Of a stretch of 64,000 nt of DNA, positions 1-9,052 are shown piece after piece. The DNA comes from Paenibacillus sp. BIHB 4019 (GTDB lineage Bacteria; Bacillota; Bacilli; Paenibacillales; Paenibacillaceae), in the NCBI RefSeq assembly GCF_002741035.1, contig NZ_CP016808.1:4202501-4266500 (forward strand). Reading direction: 5' to 3'. The position numbers and the translations under genes were made by a program. Position 1 is the stretch's first letter. Each line of letters begins with the position of its first letter. Under the pieces are notes generated by a model that saw nothing but the letters and a program-made list of their open reading frames with translations, did not search any database and was not told where the DNA came from.

Positions 1-2
1 TT

Positions 3-155
3 ACGACGGTAAATGCAGAGAAAGAGGCGCTTGGCATAAAGGCCGTTGATCTGCTGCAATGGCGGCTGGAAAATAGTCATATGCCATTTGAGAAAGTTTT
101 GCTGCAAAGCGATCTCATTATTCGGGAGAGTGTAGGCGATCCTGTAAATCAGTAA
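3..155 (+). CDS. LacI-family transcriptional regulator, C-terminal end (partial)
   Basis: The only frame open from the window edge gives about 50 residues ending in SDLIIRESVGDPVNQ. The ...LI.RESV.. ending is typical of the periplasmic-binding-protein-like effector domain of LacI/GalR repressors. The DNA-binding part lies outside the window. A strong terminator follows, then an operator-like site and promoter for the mannoside operon, so it is probably the local repressor of that operon (inference). Confidence 0.7.
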   Translation, partial: TTVNAEKEALGIKAVDLLQWRLENSHMPFEKVLLQSDLIIRESVGDPVNQ

Positions 156-210
156 TCGTTTTGTTGTTAGGTTTTTAGTTTTCATTCAGCTATGCAAAAA
201 TGGCATGAGC

Positions 211-255
211 AAGACGGTTATCGAGGGACATTCCTCGCATAACCGTCTTTTTTTG
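211..255 (+). terminator. Rho-independent terminator after the LacI-type gene
   Basis: The arms AAGACGGTTAT and ATAACCGTCTT form a long hairpin with an inner GAGG/CCTC pairing, followed by a T run. Confidence 0.85.
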
Positions 256-288
256 TGCAATAAGCAGGTATTTTTTATTTGTTATTGT

Positions 289-302
289 TGTAAACGCTTT
301 AA
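289..302 (+). promoter_or_regulatory. cre-like or LacI-type operator
   Basis: TGTAAACGCTTTAA differs at one position from the CcpA consensus TGWAANCGNTNWCA. It lies about 50 bp upstream of the likely -35 box of the mannoside operon. A weaker relative (TGTTTACGCTTTCA) overlaps the promoter itself. Either CcpA or the upstream LacI-type repressor could bind. Confidence 0.55.
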
Positions 303-350
303 GTAAACTTTTATTATTTATTGTAAACATAACAATTATAAAAATTTAGG

Positions 351-380
351 TTGACAATGTTTACGCTTTCATACTACTAT
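351..380 (+). promoter_or_regulatory. Sigma-A type promoter of the mannoside operon
   Basis: TTGACA (351-356), an 18-bp spacer and TACTAT (375-380). Because the promoter lies inside the open frame that reaches back to a TTG at 351, the first gene must start further down, at 447. Confidence 0.6.
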
Positions 381-446
381 TGGTTTACGTCATACACGGT
401 TCAACAAAGTTCGACCATTTATCCCGCGCTGAAAAGAGGTCTTGCC

Positions 447-1364
447 ATGCTTAATAAAAAACAAAGCCGCTGGAAAATTACGGGGCACGATATTGCTGGC
501 TACGTATTTATCTCCCCTTGGCTGATCGGCTTTCTGCTGCTGACGCTGTGGCCGATTTTACAATCGTTTTACTTGTCTTTCACCGATTATTCGCTGCTGG
601 ATTCGCCTACTTGGACCGGGACGGATAATTACGAGAGCATCTTTACGAAAGACCGGCTGTTTGTGAAATCATTGACGGTCACCTTCACCTTCGTTTTGCT
701 GGCTGTGCCGATTAAGCTGTTTTTCTCGCTAATGGTTGCGATGCTGCTTAACAAGAAGGTGAGAGGGCTTAACTGGTACCGGACGGCGATTTATTTTCCT
801 TCGCTAATCGGCGGCAGCATCGCGGTATCCGCGCTGTGGAGAAACATGTTCGGCCTGGATGGCTACGTCAACCACGTGCTTAGCTGGTTTGGCATTGAAG
901 GAATTGGCTGGATATCCAACCCGGATACGGCGCTGGGCACATTGATTTTGCTGAATGCTTGGCAATTCGGATCAACGATGGTTATTTTTCTGGCAGGGCT
1001 CAAGCAGATCCCGAAAGATCTTTATGAATCTGCTTCCGTCGATGGAGCGAGCAAGCTGCGCCAGTTTTTCAAAATTACGATTCCGATGCTTTCGCCCGTT
1101 ATGTTTTTCAACCTTGTATTAGGCATTATTAATGCCTTCCAAATGTTCACCTCGGCATTCGTCATTACGCAGGGCGGACCGGCGAACGGCACCTACATGT
1201 ACGTGCTATTCCTGTACGAGAAGGCATTCAAGCAGTACGAGATGGGTTATGCATCGGCGCTTGCTTGGATATTGCTCGTCATTATCGCGGCCTTTACGGC
1301 CATTAATTTCCTAGTGTCGAAATATTGGGTATTTTATGAATCGGATGGGGGGAAATCGAAATGA
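447..1364 (+). CDS. Carbohydrate ABC transporter permease (MalF/UgpA type)
   Basis: An inner-membrane subunit of a CUT1 sugar importer, 305 residues. The ATG at 447 is preceded by AAGAGGT at a normal spacing. The TTG upstream at 351 is rejected because it is the -35 box. There are six hydrophobic segments, the first in ISPWLIGFLLLTLWPILQSF. The cytoplasmic EAA loop YESASVDGASKLRQFFKITI docks the ATPase. It overlaps the next permease gene by 4 bp (ATGA). Two beta-mannosidases downstream point to manno-oligosaccharides as substrate (inference from context). No ATPase gene is present, so a shared MsmX-type ATPase is likely. Confidence 0.9.
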   Translation: MLNKKQSRWKITGHDIAGYVFISPWLIGFLLLTLWPILQSFYLSFTDYSLLDSPTWTGTDNYESIFTKDRLFVKSLTVTFTFVLLAVPIKLFFSLMVAMLLNKKVRGLNWYRTAIYFPSLIGGSIAVSALWRNMFGLDGYVNHVLSWFGIEGIGWISNPDTALGTLILLNAWQFGSTMVIFLAGLKQIPKDLYESASVDGASKLRQFFKITIPMLSPVMFFNLVLGIINAFQMFTSAFVITQGGPANGTYMYVLFLYEKAFKQYEMGYASALAWILLVIIAAFTAINFLVSKYWVFYESDGGKSK

Positions 1365-2194
1365 GACCAGAAAAGGCAGCTGCACTTCGCAGCCATTTGA
1401 TTTTGCTCCCGTTCTCGCTGCTCATGCTTTATCCGGTTATTTGGTGGATTGGAGCATCGTTCAAAAGCACGGCTGAGCTGGGGGAGCCGTCGCTATGGCC
1501 AACTGTTTTCATGTGGGAAAACTATACGAATGGCTGGAGCTTCTCGCCACAGTTTACCTTTGCCACTTTCTTCGCCAACACCTTAATGATGGAAGTGTTT
1601 AACGTCATTGGCGGCGTTGCTACAGCTGCGCTTGTCGGCTATGGCTTTGGGCGTCTGAACTTCAAGCTTCGCAATTTCTGGTTTTCGATTCTGCTGCTCA
1701 CGATGATGCTCCCGGCTCAGGTAACCGTCGTACCGCAATATATATTGTTCAACAAGCTAGGTTTCACGGACAGCTACGTTCCGCTTGTTCTCCCGCATTT
1801 CTTCGGCGGCGGCGCCTTCTTCGTCTTCCTTGTCGTCCAGTTCGTGCGGGGCATTCCGCGAGAGCTTGATGAAGCGGCGCAAATTGATGGCGCATCGGTG
1901 TATGGCATTTTCTTCCGCATCATCGCACCGCTCATTAAGCCGGCGCTCGTCACCGTAGGGATTTTCACCTTCCTATGGAGCTGGGACGACTTCTTCTCGC
2001 AGCTGCTGTATCTCAGCTCAGTCGAGAAATTTACGGTTGGCCTTGCGCTGCGGATGTTTATTGACCAATTCGAAGTCCAATGGGGACAATTGCTAGCGAT
2101 GTCACTATTGTCTGTCGTCCCGTCTGCTATTTTGTTCTTCGTCGCCCAAAAGCATTTTGTAGAGGGCATTGCAACAACAGGCATCAAAGGGTAA
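1361..2194 (+). CDS. Carbohydrate ABC transporter permease (MalG type)
   Basis: Second membrane subunit of the importer, 277 residues. The ATG overlaps the preceding stop by 4 bp, so translation is probably coupled. It has six hydrophobic segments and the EAA loop ELDEAAQIDGASVYGIFFRI. It pairs with the MalF-type subunit just upstream and with the binding protein 66 bp downstream. The sugar is inferred from the mannosidases in the operon; the permease sequence alone does not define it. Confidence 0.92.
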   Translation: MRPEKAAALRSHLILLPFSLLMLYPVIWWIGASFKSTAELGEPSLWPTVFMWENYTNGWSFSPQFTFATFFANTLMMEVFNVIGGVATAALVGYGFGRLNFKLRNFWFSILLLTMMLPAQVTVVPQYILFNKLGFTDSYVPLVLPHFFGGGAFFVFLVVQFVRGIPRELDEAAQIDGASVYGIFFRIIAPLIKPALVTVGIFTFLWSWDDFFSQLLYLSSVEKFTVGLALRMFIDQFEVQWGQLLAMSLLSVVPSAILFFVAQKHFVEGIATTGIKG

Positions 2195-2259
2195 GGCGCC
2201 AAAAGTCTTTTATCTAACGGTTTCACCAACATTTATATAAAAGAGGGAGTGTTTTACGT

Positions 2260-3588
2260 ATGCAAACACAAAGAAAATGGTTGAAATGGCTTCCCGTTAC
2301 TCTGATTTCGGTTCCCCTCGTTCTTTCCGGCTGCGGCTCTAACAGCGGCGGCTCGGCTACAGCAAGCACTGCGCCAACAGCTTCATCTGCTGGAAATGCG
2401 GATGCGGCGGCAAAGCTGAAGGTGATGTGGTGGGGCTCGCAGGCAAGACATGATGCAACGCTTAAGGATTTGGAGCTGTACACGTCCAAGTTTCCGAATG
2501 TGACATTTGCACCCGAGTATACCGCTTGGGACGGTTATTGGGAGAAGCTGCCGACGCTCGCGGCATCCAATACGCTGCCAGACGTGCTGCAAATGGATGC
2601 GGCCTACATTCAAGGCTATGCGAAGCGCGGCCTGCTGGCCGATCTGTCCGATATTGATCTGACAGGCGTCGTTGATCCACAGGTATTGGAAAATATTAAA
2701 ATTGGCGGCAAGGTGTACGGAGTTCCTCTGAGCTACAACGGGCAAGGCATCGTCTACAATAAAGAGGCGCTTGAAGCGGCGGGTGTCAAGCTTCCAGCGA
2801 ACAACTGGTCGTGGGATGATTTCTTCGCTTATGCGAAAGAAGCGCATGAGAAGCTGCCGAAGGGCCAATACGGCATTGACGACATGACGAATATTTGGGA
2901 ATTTTATCAATATTACCAAACCTCCCAAGGCAAAGGACCGATCTTCAAAGACGGTACAACTTTTAATCTCGATAAAGATACTTGGATGAAGTTCCAGCAA
3001 ATCTATGCGGACTTCCGCAAGGACGGCATAGTGCCTGCGGCGGACCAGCAGCTTTCCTTTAAGGAAAACGATCCGCAGCTTGATTCGATGGGGTCAGGAA
3101 AAGTGATGCTGAGAACCGCATCTGTCGGCTCGGCAAGCGTGATTGAATCCTTGCTCCCTGGCAAGCTTGCGGTGAACAACATTCCGATCGGCGAAGCTGG
3201 CGGCGGCTGGGCGCAATCGACGATTTTCCTGTCGGTGAGCGAGGGCTCGGCTAACAAGGAGCAGGCGAAAGCGTTCATTAAATGGTTCGTGGCTGACAAG
3301 GAATCCGGCAAGACGCTCGGCTTGACACGAGGCATTCCAATTAATGAAGAGGTATTCAAAGAGCTTGAGCCGACGCTTGCATCCGGCGACTTGTTTGCGA
3401 AAGAGCTGCTAGAAGCGGCAAAACCGAAAGCCTTGCCTTTCTATCCAGCTCCAGCAGGTTCGGAGGACTTCGTAAAAACCTACAAATCCGAAATGGAAGC
3501 GGTTATGTTTGGACAAGCAACGCTGGAAGAGGCTTATCAAACGCTGCTCGATAAAGGGAAGGACGCAGAAGCGAAGCTGAATAAATAA
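2260..3588 (+). CDS. Extracellular sugar-binding lipoprotein (ABC importer)
   Basis: Family 1 solute-binding protein, 442 residues, anchored to the outer face of the membrane. A lipoprotein signal peptide ends in the lipobox LSGC with Cys25, followed by a Ser/Gly/Thr/Ala-rich linker. The body has the usual bilobed features (KVMWWGSQARHD, NTLPDVLQMDAAYIQGYAKRG, VYGVPLSYNGQGIVYNKEAL). The start has AGAGGGAG upstream. It sits after the two permease genes and before the mannosidases. A hairpin follows, which may reduce expression of the downstream enzymes relative to this protein. Confidence 0.92.
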   Translation: MQTQRKWLKWLPVTLISVPLVLSGCGSNSGGSATASTAPTASSAGNADAAAKLKVMWWGSQARHDATLKDLELYTSKFPNVTFAPEYTAWDGYWEKLPTLAASNTLPDVLQMDAAYIQGYAKRGLLADLSDIDLTGVVDPQVLENIKIGGKVYGVPLSYNGQGIVYNKEALEAAGVKLPANNWSWDDFFAYAKEAHEKLPKGQYGIDDMTNIWEFYQYYQTSQGKGPIFKDGTTFNLDKDTWMKFQQIYADFRKDGIVPAADQQLSFKENDPQLDSMGSGKVMLRTASVGSASVIESLLPGKLAVNNIPIGEAGGGWAQSTIFLSVSEGSANKEQAKAFIKWFVADKESGKTLGLTRGIPINEEVFKELEPTLASGDLFAKELLEAAKPKALPFYPAPAGSEDFVKTYKSEMEAVMFGQATLEEAYQTLLDKGKDAEAKLNK

Positions 3589-3633
3589 ATATAGCTTAAC
3601 GAAAAGTTTAAAAGGTGCGGCGAAATCATCATA

Positions 3634-3690
3634 GCGCGGAGAAGGCCCGGCTGACAAATCGCAAGCGATTGGAGGCGGGCCTTTTCGCGC
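3634..3690 (+). terminator. Intra-operon hairpin or attenuating terminator
   Basis: The arms GCGCGGAGAAGGCCCG and CGGGCCTTTTCGCGC enclose a loop of about 25 bases between the binding-protein gene and the first mannosidase. The T run is short and lies within the stem, so it may be a partial terminator or an mRNA-stabilising stem. Confidence 0.5.
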
Positions 3691-3745
3691 ACCACGTACT
3701 CTTTTTCAAAACACTTATAGAGATTAATTGGAGGAGGAGAGCCAT

Positions 3746-6277
3746 ATGAAAATAACAGACTTTCGATTGCAGCATTTTGAAGTAGGGGAGAAGCCTCCTC
3801 TTCAGGTGGCAGCACCTGGGCTTGACGACCGTTTCTGGATGACGGCGAAGGTTCCCGGAGATGTGCATTCCACGCTCATGGATCGGCGGATTATTGAGCA
3901 TCCCTATTTTGGGCATAACGACATCAAATGCCGCTGGATCGAGCAGAAGGAATGGTGGTACCGCGCGCAGTTCGACTATGAAGTGGATGAGATCCAAGGG
4001 GAGCGGCATGAGCTGATTTTTGAAGGCTTGGATACCTTTGCAACGATATTCGTTAATGGACTTGAAGTGGGTACGGCGGAAAATATGCATCGCACCTATG
4101 TTTTTGATGTGACGAGAGTTGTGCGTTCGGGCAAAAATGCCATTGCTGTCCGCTTTGACCCGCTGCATCTGCATCATCAGGATAAGGAGCAATTCCAGTG
4201 GTCCTCCTATACGAAGGAACGGCCATGGCTGCGCAAAGCGGCGATGAACTTCGGCTGGGACTGGGGCCCGAGAATGGTCACCGTCGGCATTTGGGGCAGC
4301 GTTCGTCTGGAGCGCAGGCGCGTCGCCAAACTGGACAGCGTATTCGTTCAAACATTATCGGCTGGCAAGGAAGAAGCGGTTCTGAAGGTAGCAGTCGATA
4401 CGGTTGCCTATCACAAGCAAGCGGAGCTGACTGCTGAAATCAGGCTGTTTACGAGAGAGGGAGAGGTTGCGGCATCCGCAGCGCTTTCCGTTAAGGGTGG
4501 ACGCGAGGCAGCGGCAGAGCTGGCAGTCAAGCAGCCGCAGCTATGGTGGTCGCATGATCTTGGGAAGCCGTATTTGTATGAGCTTGAGGTGCAGCTGTTT
4601 GCAGACGGCGAACGGGTTGACAGCTATCGCAAGCGCTGCGGCATTCGGACAATTGAGCTGCAGCTGGAGGATGAGGCTGGAAAGCCCGCTTTTGCCTTCC
4701 TGCTGAACGGCGTCAAGCTGTTCGCCAAAGGCTCCAACTGGATACCGGCAGACAGCTTTATTGGAGCGGTGAAGGACAAGCGCTACACCGATTTAATCGA
4801 GCTGGCTGTCGATTCCAATATGAATATGCTGCGCATTTGGGCTGGCGGCATCTATGAGAAGGATATTTTTTACGAGGAATGCGATCGTCTTGGTGTGCTC
4901 GTCTGGCAGGATTTTGCCTTTGCGAACGCGCTATTCCCGGATTTTAACCGTAATTTCATGGAAAATGTGAAGCAGGAAGCGATTGACAATGTGAAGCGTC
5001 TGCGCAATCATCCGTCGCTTGCGCTATGGTGCGGAAACAACGAAATTGACTGGCTGTATGATATGAAGTCGGCTGGCGGGGATATCACTTGTCCCTTTTA
5101 TGGGGAGAGCATCTACCATGAGCTGCTGCCGGAAGTGCTGGAGCAGTATGACAGCAGCAGGCCGTATTGGCCGTCGTCGCCTTATGGCGGCAATGATGCC
5201 AACGATCCTGATGTCGGTGACCGCCACAATTGGCAAGTATGGCATGGCTCGGTGTACCCGCGAAAATTCGGCGAGGCGCCGCTGCTTGATTACAGCATTG
5301 AAGGCGTCACATTCAAAAATTACAAAAAAGATTTCACCCTGTTCAGCAGTGAATTCGGCATGCACGCATCTGCGAATCGCTATACGCTGGAGCGCTATAT
5401 CCCCGAAGGCGAATTTTATTGGGGCAGTGTAGAGATGGCTCATCGCAACAAGGATACGAACCATCAGAAGGGCATTTTGCTCATGGAAGGCTATACGGGC
5501 ATTCCGCAAAATATCGAAGAATATATGAACTTCTCCATGCTCACGCAGGCGGAAGGCTTAAAATATGGCATTGAGCATTACAGGCGCAATAAGCACCGCA
5601 CGAGCGGGTCGCTTGTCTGGCAGCACAATGACAGCTGGCCGGGTACGAGCTGGTCGCTGATTGACTATGAGCTGCTGCCGAAGGCTTCTTTTTATTATGC
5701 GAAAAAGTTTTATCATCCGCTCCTCCTGTCGCTCGATTATGAGCCAGAACAGCCGCTTCGCGTATGGGCGGTCAATGACCGGCTGGAAGCGTATGAGGGC
5801 AAGGTGCTGTTCCAGTGTTATGCGCTAGATGGCAGCCTGATGTATGAGCAGAGCTTTGACGTCAGCCTGCCGCCGAACAAGGCGGTTCAAATTGGCGAGC
5901 TGGCAGAGCTTGAAGTGCTAAACGGTGCTGCGCCGGAGCGGGTTATCGTGAAGCTGTCTGCCCCGCAGTGGGACGCGCCGGACAATTATTATTATTTGCG
6001 CGACCATCTGGAGCTGAGCTTGCCGAAAAGCACCGTTGCTGCAACGTTTAATAAGCAGAAACAGACGGTTACAGTGGCCGCCTCGGGCGGAGCAGCGCGA
6101 CTTGTGAAACTCGATGTGAAGCAGGGCAACGTTCGCTTCAGCGATAATTATTTTGACCTGCTGCCGGGTGAAGAGGTCACGGTCGCCATGCAGCAGGCAG
6201 ACGGACAGCCGCTGCAATACGAGACTCTGGAAGTGTCAGCTCTCAACGCTGACAAGGCTGAGATACATTTTATTTAA
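3746..6277 (+). CDS. Beta-mannosidase, glycoside hydrolase family 2 (first copy)
   Basis: Cleaves terminal beta-D-mannose from manno-oligosaccharides; 843 residues, no signal peptide, so cytoplasmic. The start chosen is the ATG after GGAGGAGG; an upstream TTG in frame would include the ribosome binding site. The sugar-binding domain carries the beta-mannosidase signature NFGWDWGPRMVTVGIW. The TIM barrel contains LRIWAGGIYE, the likely acid/base Glu433 in WCGNNE and the likely nucleophile Glu536 in SSEFG. It follows the importer genes and is followed after 27 bp by a diverged second copy. Confidence 0.9.
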   Translation: MKITDFRLQHFEVGEKPPLQVAAPGLDDRFWMTAKVPGDVHSTLMDRRIIEHPYFGHNDIKCRWIEQKEWWYRAQFDYEVDEIQGERHELIFEGLDTFATIFVNGLEVGTAENMHRTYVFDVTRVVRSGKNAIAVRFDPLHLHHQDKEQFQWSSYTKERPWLRKAAMNFGWDWGPRMVTVGIWGSVRLERRRVAKLDSVFVQTLSAGKEEAVLKVAVDTVAYHKQAELTAEIRLFTREGEVAASAALSVKGGREAAAELAVKQPQLWWSHDLGKPYLYELEVQLFADGERVDSYRKRCGIRTIELQLEDEAGKPAFAFLLNGVKLFAKGSNWIPADSFIGAVKDKRYTDLIELAVDSNMNMLRIWAGGIYEKDIFYEECDRLGVLVWQDFAFANALFPDFNRNFMENVKQEAIDNVKRLRNHPSLALWCGNNEIDWLYDMKSAGGDITCPFYGESIYHELLPEVLEQYDSSRPYWPSSPYGGNDANDPDVGDRHNWQVWHGSVYPRKFGEAPLLDYSIEGVTFKNYKKDFTLFSSEFGMHASANRYTLERYIPEGEFYWGSVEMAHRNKDTNHQKGILLMEGYTGIPQNIEEYMNFSMLTQAEGLKYGIEHYRRNKHRTSGSLVWQHNDSWPGTSWSLIDYELLPKASFYYAKKFYHPLLLSLDYEPEQPLRVWAVNDRLEAYEGKVLFQCYALDGSLMYEQSFDVSLPPNKAVQIGELAELEVLNGAAPERVIVKLSAPQWDAPDNYYYLRDHLELSLPKSTVAATFNKQKQTVTVAASGGAARLVKLDVKQGNVRFSDNYFDLLPGEEVTVAMQQADGQPLQYETLEVSALNADKAEIHFI

Positions 6278-6304
6278 ACTTATATAACGATAGTGGAGGG
6301 CACG

Positions 6305-8860
6305 ATGAACGAAACGAACAGCGTTTTATCCGATTGGAGCTTTAGAGCTTGTGGCGAGAAGGAGTGGCTGCCCGCAATTGTGCCGGGAAACGTGCATATG
6401 GATCTTCTGCGGCAGGAGAAAATAGACCACCCTTTTTACGGCACGAATGAGCATGGGCTGCAGTGGATCGATAAGCAGGATTGGGAGTACGAGACCACGT
6501 TCGGCGTAAAGCCGGAGTTGCTGGCACAATCGCATCTGGAGTTGGTTTTCACTGGACTTGATACGTATGCGGATGTGTACGTCAACGGCAAGCATATGCT
6601 GTCGGCAGATAATATGTTCCGCAGCTGGAAAGTGAATGTGAAGCCGGTTTTGCAGCCGGAAGGCAATGTGATTACAGTCAAATTTCGTTCGCCTGTTAAC
6701 GAGGATTTGCCGAAGCTTGAGAAGCTGGGCTATCCGCTTCCGGCGGCGAATGACCAGTCAGAGCTTGGTGGACTTGGCGACAAGAAAATTAGCATTTTTG
6801 CCCGCAAGGCTCCGTACCATTATGGCTGGGACTGGGGCCCGCGATTTGTGACGAGCGGCATATGGAAGGAAGTGAAGCTCGTTGCCTGGTCAGAGGTGCG
6901 ACTGACAGATCTGTATATCGAGCAGCAGGAAATCACCGCAGCCCATGCGAGCCTAAGGATTGCAGCAGAAGTGGAATGCGAGCAAGCTTGGCAAGGGATG
7001 CTGCGGGTAAATGCCGACGGCAGGGTCTGGGAGCAGCAGGTTCAGCTGGCGGCGGGCTTGCAGACGGTGGAGCTGGCGGCTTCAATTGCGCAGCCGCGGC
7101 TTTGGTGGTGCAGAGGCCTCGGCAAGCCGGAGCTGTATCATTTTGAAGCGCTGCTTGTGCAAACAAAGGATGGGGTCGAGCAGTCCGTAAGCAGCCGCAG
7201 TGTAACGACGGGTTTGCGGGCAGTGAGGCTGGTAACCGATCAGGACGAGCAGGGCCATGCCTTTTATATCGAGCTAAATGGGGTTCCGGTGTTCGCGAAA
7301 GGCGCCAATCATATCCCGAATGACAGTTTCCTGCCTGACGTGACCTATGAGCGTTACCGTCATGAAATTGCGAGTGCTGCGTTAGCGAATATGAATATGC
7401 TCCGGGTGTGGGGCGGCGGCATTTATGAGGCGGATGCCTTTTATGAGCTGTGCGATGAGTATGGATTGCTCGTTTGGCAGGACTTCATGTTCGCTTGCAG
7501 CATGTATCCGGGAGATAAGGCTTTTCTGGAAAATGTGCGTTTGGAGGCGGAGGAAAACGTACGGCGTCTGCGCAATCACCCCTGCATCGCGATATGGTGC
7601 GGCAACAATGAAATCGATACGGCCTGGTCGCATTATGATGAAAATATGGGCTGGGGCTGGAAGCGCGACTATGCGCCTGAGCAGCGCGAGCAGCTGTGGG
7701 CTGATTATGAGGCGATTTTCCACCGGATATTGCCGCAAGCGGTCGCGGGGCTTGGCAATGGCATTGCGTATTGGCCTTCTTCACCGATGCGGGGGCTGAC
7801 GGGAGACGGTGAGCAGCATGCCTTCAACTTGTCGAAGAGCGGCGATATTCACTATTGGGGCGTCTGGCATAATGTCGAGCCTTTTGAAAAATACAACGTC
7901 CACGTCGGCCGATTCATGAGCGAATACGGCTTCCAATCGTTCCCTGAGCTGCAAACGGTGCAGCAGTATGCGGAAGATGCGGACATGGCCATTGAATCGG
8001 AGGTTATGCTGGCGCATCAGAAAAACGCGCGCGGCAACCAGCTGATCAAGGAATATATGGATATGTATTTGCGCCAGCCGAAGGATTTCCCGGCATTTCT
8101 GTATTTGAGCCAGGTTTTGCAGGCGGAGGCGATGAAGACAGCGATTGAGGCCCATCGGCGGAAAAAGCCATTTTGCATGGGGTCCCTGTATTGGCAAATG
8201 AACGATTGCTGGCCTGTCGCCTCATGGGCGGGAATGGACTATTACGGGCGCTGGAAAGCACTGCAATATTATGCGGCACGCAGCTTCCGCGACATCATGC
8301 TGTCGTTTGACTGCGCGAGCAGCGGCCGTGTCGATTGTTATGTATTGTCAGATCAAAATGAGCCTTTCATCGGCGAGCTTGCGCTTGAGCTGCGTTCATT
8401 CGCGGGCAAGGTGCTGAAGCAGTTTGCCGTTCCGGTATCGCTTCAGCCAAACAACGGCCATATCGCCTGCTCCTTAGAGCTGGAAGCGCTGCTTTCCGAG
8501 GGCATTCAGCCAGGCGAGGTCGTTCTTGTGGCGAAGCTAAAGCAGGGCGGACTGCTCGTAGAGGAGAAGGAGCATTATTTCAAGCCGATGAATGAGCTTG
8601 AGCTTGCGGCTCCGGCCATAAAGATCAGCAAGGTTCAAGGCAGCGGGGGCACCGCTTATGTACTGGAGACGGATACGCTGGCCAAGCAGGTTCGGCTTTC
8701 CGCATCGATCGAAGGTATTTTCAGCGACAACTATTTCGATCTGCTGCCGAACGAACCGCGTACGATTACGTTTTATGCGCGAAATCCGCAAGGGGGTCAG
8801 GCTTTCAACGCTGCGTCGCCGGGCGAGCTGACTGTCCATTCAATGACCGATTTTATTTAA
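6305..8860 (+). CDS. Beta-mannosidase, glycoside hydrolase family 2 (second copy)
   Basis: A paralogue of the preceding enzyme, 851 residues, predicted cytoplasmic. The ATG at 6305 follows GGAGGG; the GTG at 6293 lies before the ribosome binding site and is rejected. It has the signature HYGWDWGPRFVTSGIW, the likely acid/base Glu436 in WCGNNE and the likely nucleophile Glu540 in MSEYG. The two copies share domain order but differ clearly in sequence, so they may prefer different chain lengths or linkages (inference). It is the last gene of the operon; a palindromic repeat begins at its stop codon. Confidence 0.9.
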   Translation: MNETNSVLSDWSFRACGEKEWLPAIVPGNVHMDLLRQEKIDHPFYGTNEHGLQWIDKQDWEYETTFGVKPELLAQSHLELVFTGLDTYADVYVNGKHMLSADNMFRSWKVNVKPVLQPEGNVITVKFRSPVNEDLPKLEKLGYPLPAANDQSELGGLGDKKISIFARKAPYHYGWDWGPRFVTSGIWKEVKLVAWSEVRLTDLYIEQQEITAAHASLRIAAEVECEQAWQGMLRVNADGRVWEQQVQLAAGLQTVELAASIAQPRLWWCRGLGKPELYHFEALLVQTKDGVEQSVSSRSVTTGLRAVRLVTDQDEQGHAFYIELNGVPVFAKGANHIPNDSFLPDVTYERYRHEIASAALANMNMLRVWGGGIYEADAFYELCDEYGLLVWQDFMFACSMYPGDKAFLENVRLEAEENVRRLRNHPCIAIWCGNNEIDTAWSHYDENMGWGWKRDYAPEQREQLWADYEAIFHRILPQAVAGLGNGIAYWPSSPMRGLTGDGEQHAFNLSKSGDIHYWGVWHNVEPFEKYNVHVGRFMSEYGFQSFPELQTVQQYAEDADMAIESEVMLAHQKNARGNQLIKEYMDMYLRQPKDFPAFLYLSQVLQAEAMKTAIEAHRRKKPFCMGSLYWQMNDCWPVASWAGMDYYGRWKALQYYAARSFRDIMLSFDCASSGRVDCYVLSDQNEPFIGELALELRSFAGKVLKQFAVPVSLQPNNGHIACSLELEALLSEGIQPGEVVLVAKLKQGGLLVEEKEHYFKPMNELELAAPAIKISKVQGSGGTAYVLETDTLAKQVRLSASIEGIFSDNYFDLLPNEPRTITFYARNPQGGQAFNAASPGELTVHSMTDFI

Positions 8861-8960
8861 AATATAGGAAAGGATATGATTTTCCCATCCTTTCTCTATA
8901 TTTCTCGGACTGAAACGTGCCGCGCCGCCAGAGGACGGCGAAAGCCGTTTCACCTTGAAA
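8858..8960. repeat. Solitary copy of the 98-bp palindromic intergenic repeat
   Basis: Contains AATATAGGAAAGGAT paired with ATCCTTTCTCTATATT, then TCGGACTGAAACG, GCCGCCAGAGGACGGC and GCCGTTTCACCTTGAAA. These are the same blocks, in the same order, as the tandem array at 27758-28263. It begins within a few bases of the mannosidase stop codon and may also serve as a transcript-end hairpin. Confidence 0.75.
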
Positions 8961-8980
8961 GAATAAGCAGCCAATAGAAA

Positions 8981-9030
8981 AAAAAGAACCTTCCCTGCCA
9001 GCTGAAACATGGCGGGGGAAGGTTCTTTTG
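8981..9030. terminator. Bidirectional terminator between convergent genes
   Basis: AAGAACCTTCCC and GGGGAAGGTTCTT arms with an inner GCC/GGC pair, flanked by an A run on the left and a T run on the right. It can end both the mannosidase operon and the minus-strand gene that stops at 9053. Confidence 0.8.
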
Positions 9031-9052
9031 CATTATGGCGATCCAAAATAGG

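Noticed and set aside
351..446. An N-terminal extension of the first permease from a TTG at 351
   Set aside because: That codon is the -35 box of a good promoter, and the added 32 residues do not fit a permease. The ATG at 447 has a ribosome binding site.
8840..9046. Small minus-strand proteins over the dispersed repeats (also at 38612-38905) sharing KRLSPSSGG
   Set aside because: The shared peptide comes from the repeat DNA itself read on the minus strand. Neither frame has a ribosome binding site.
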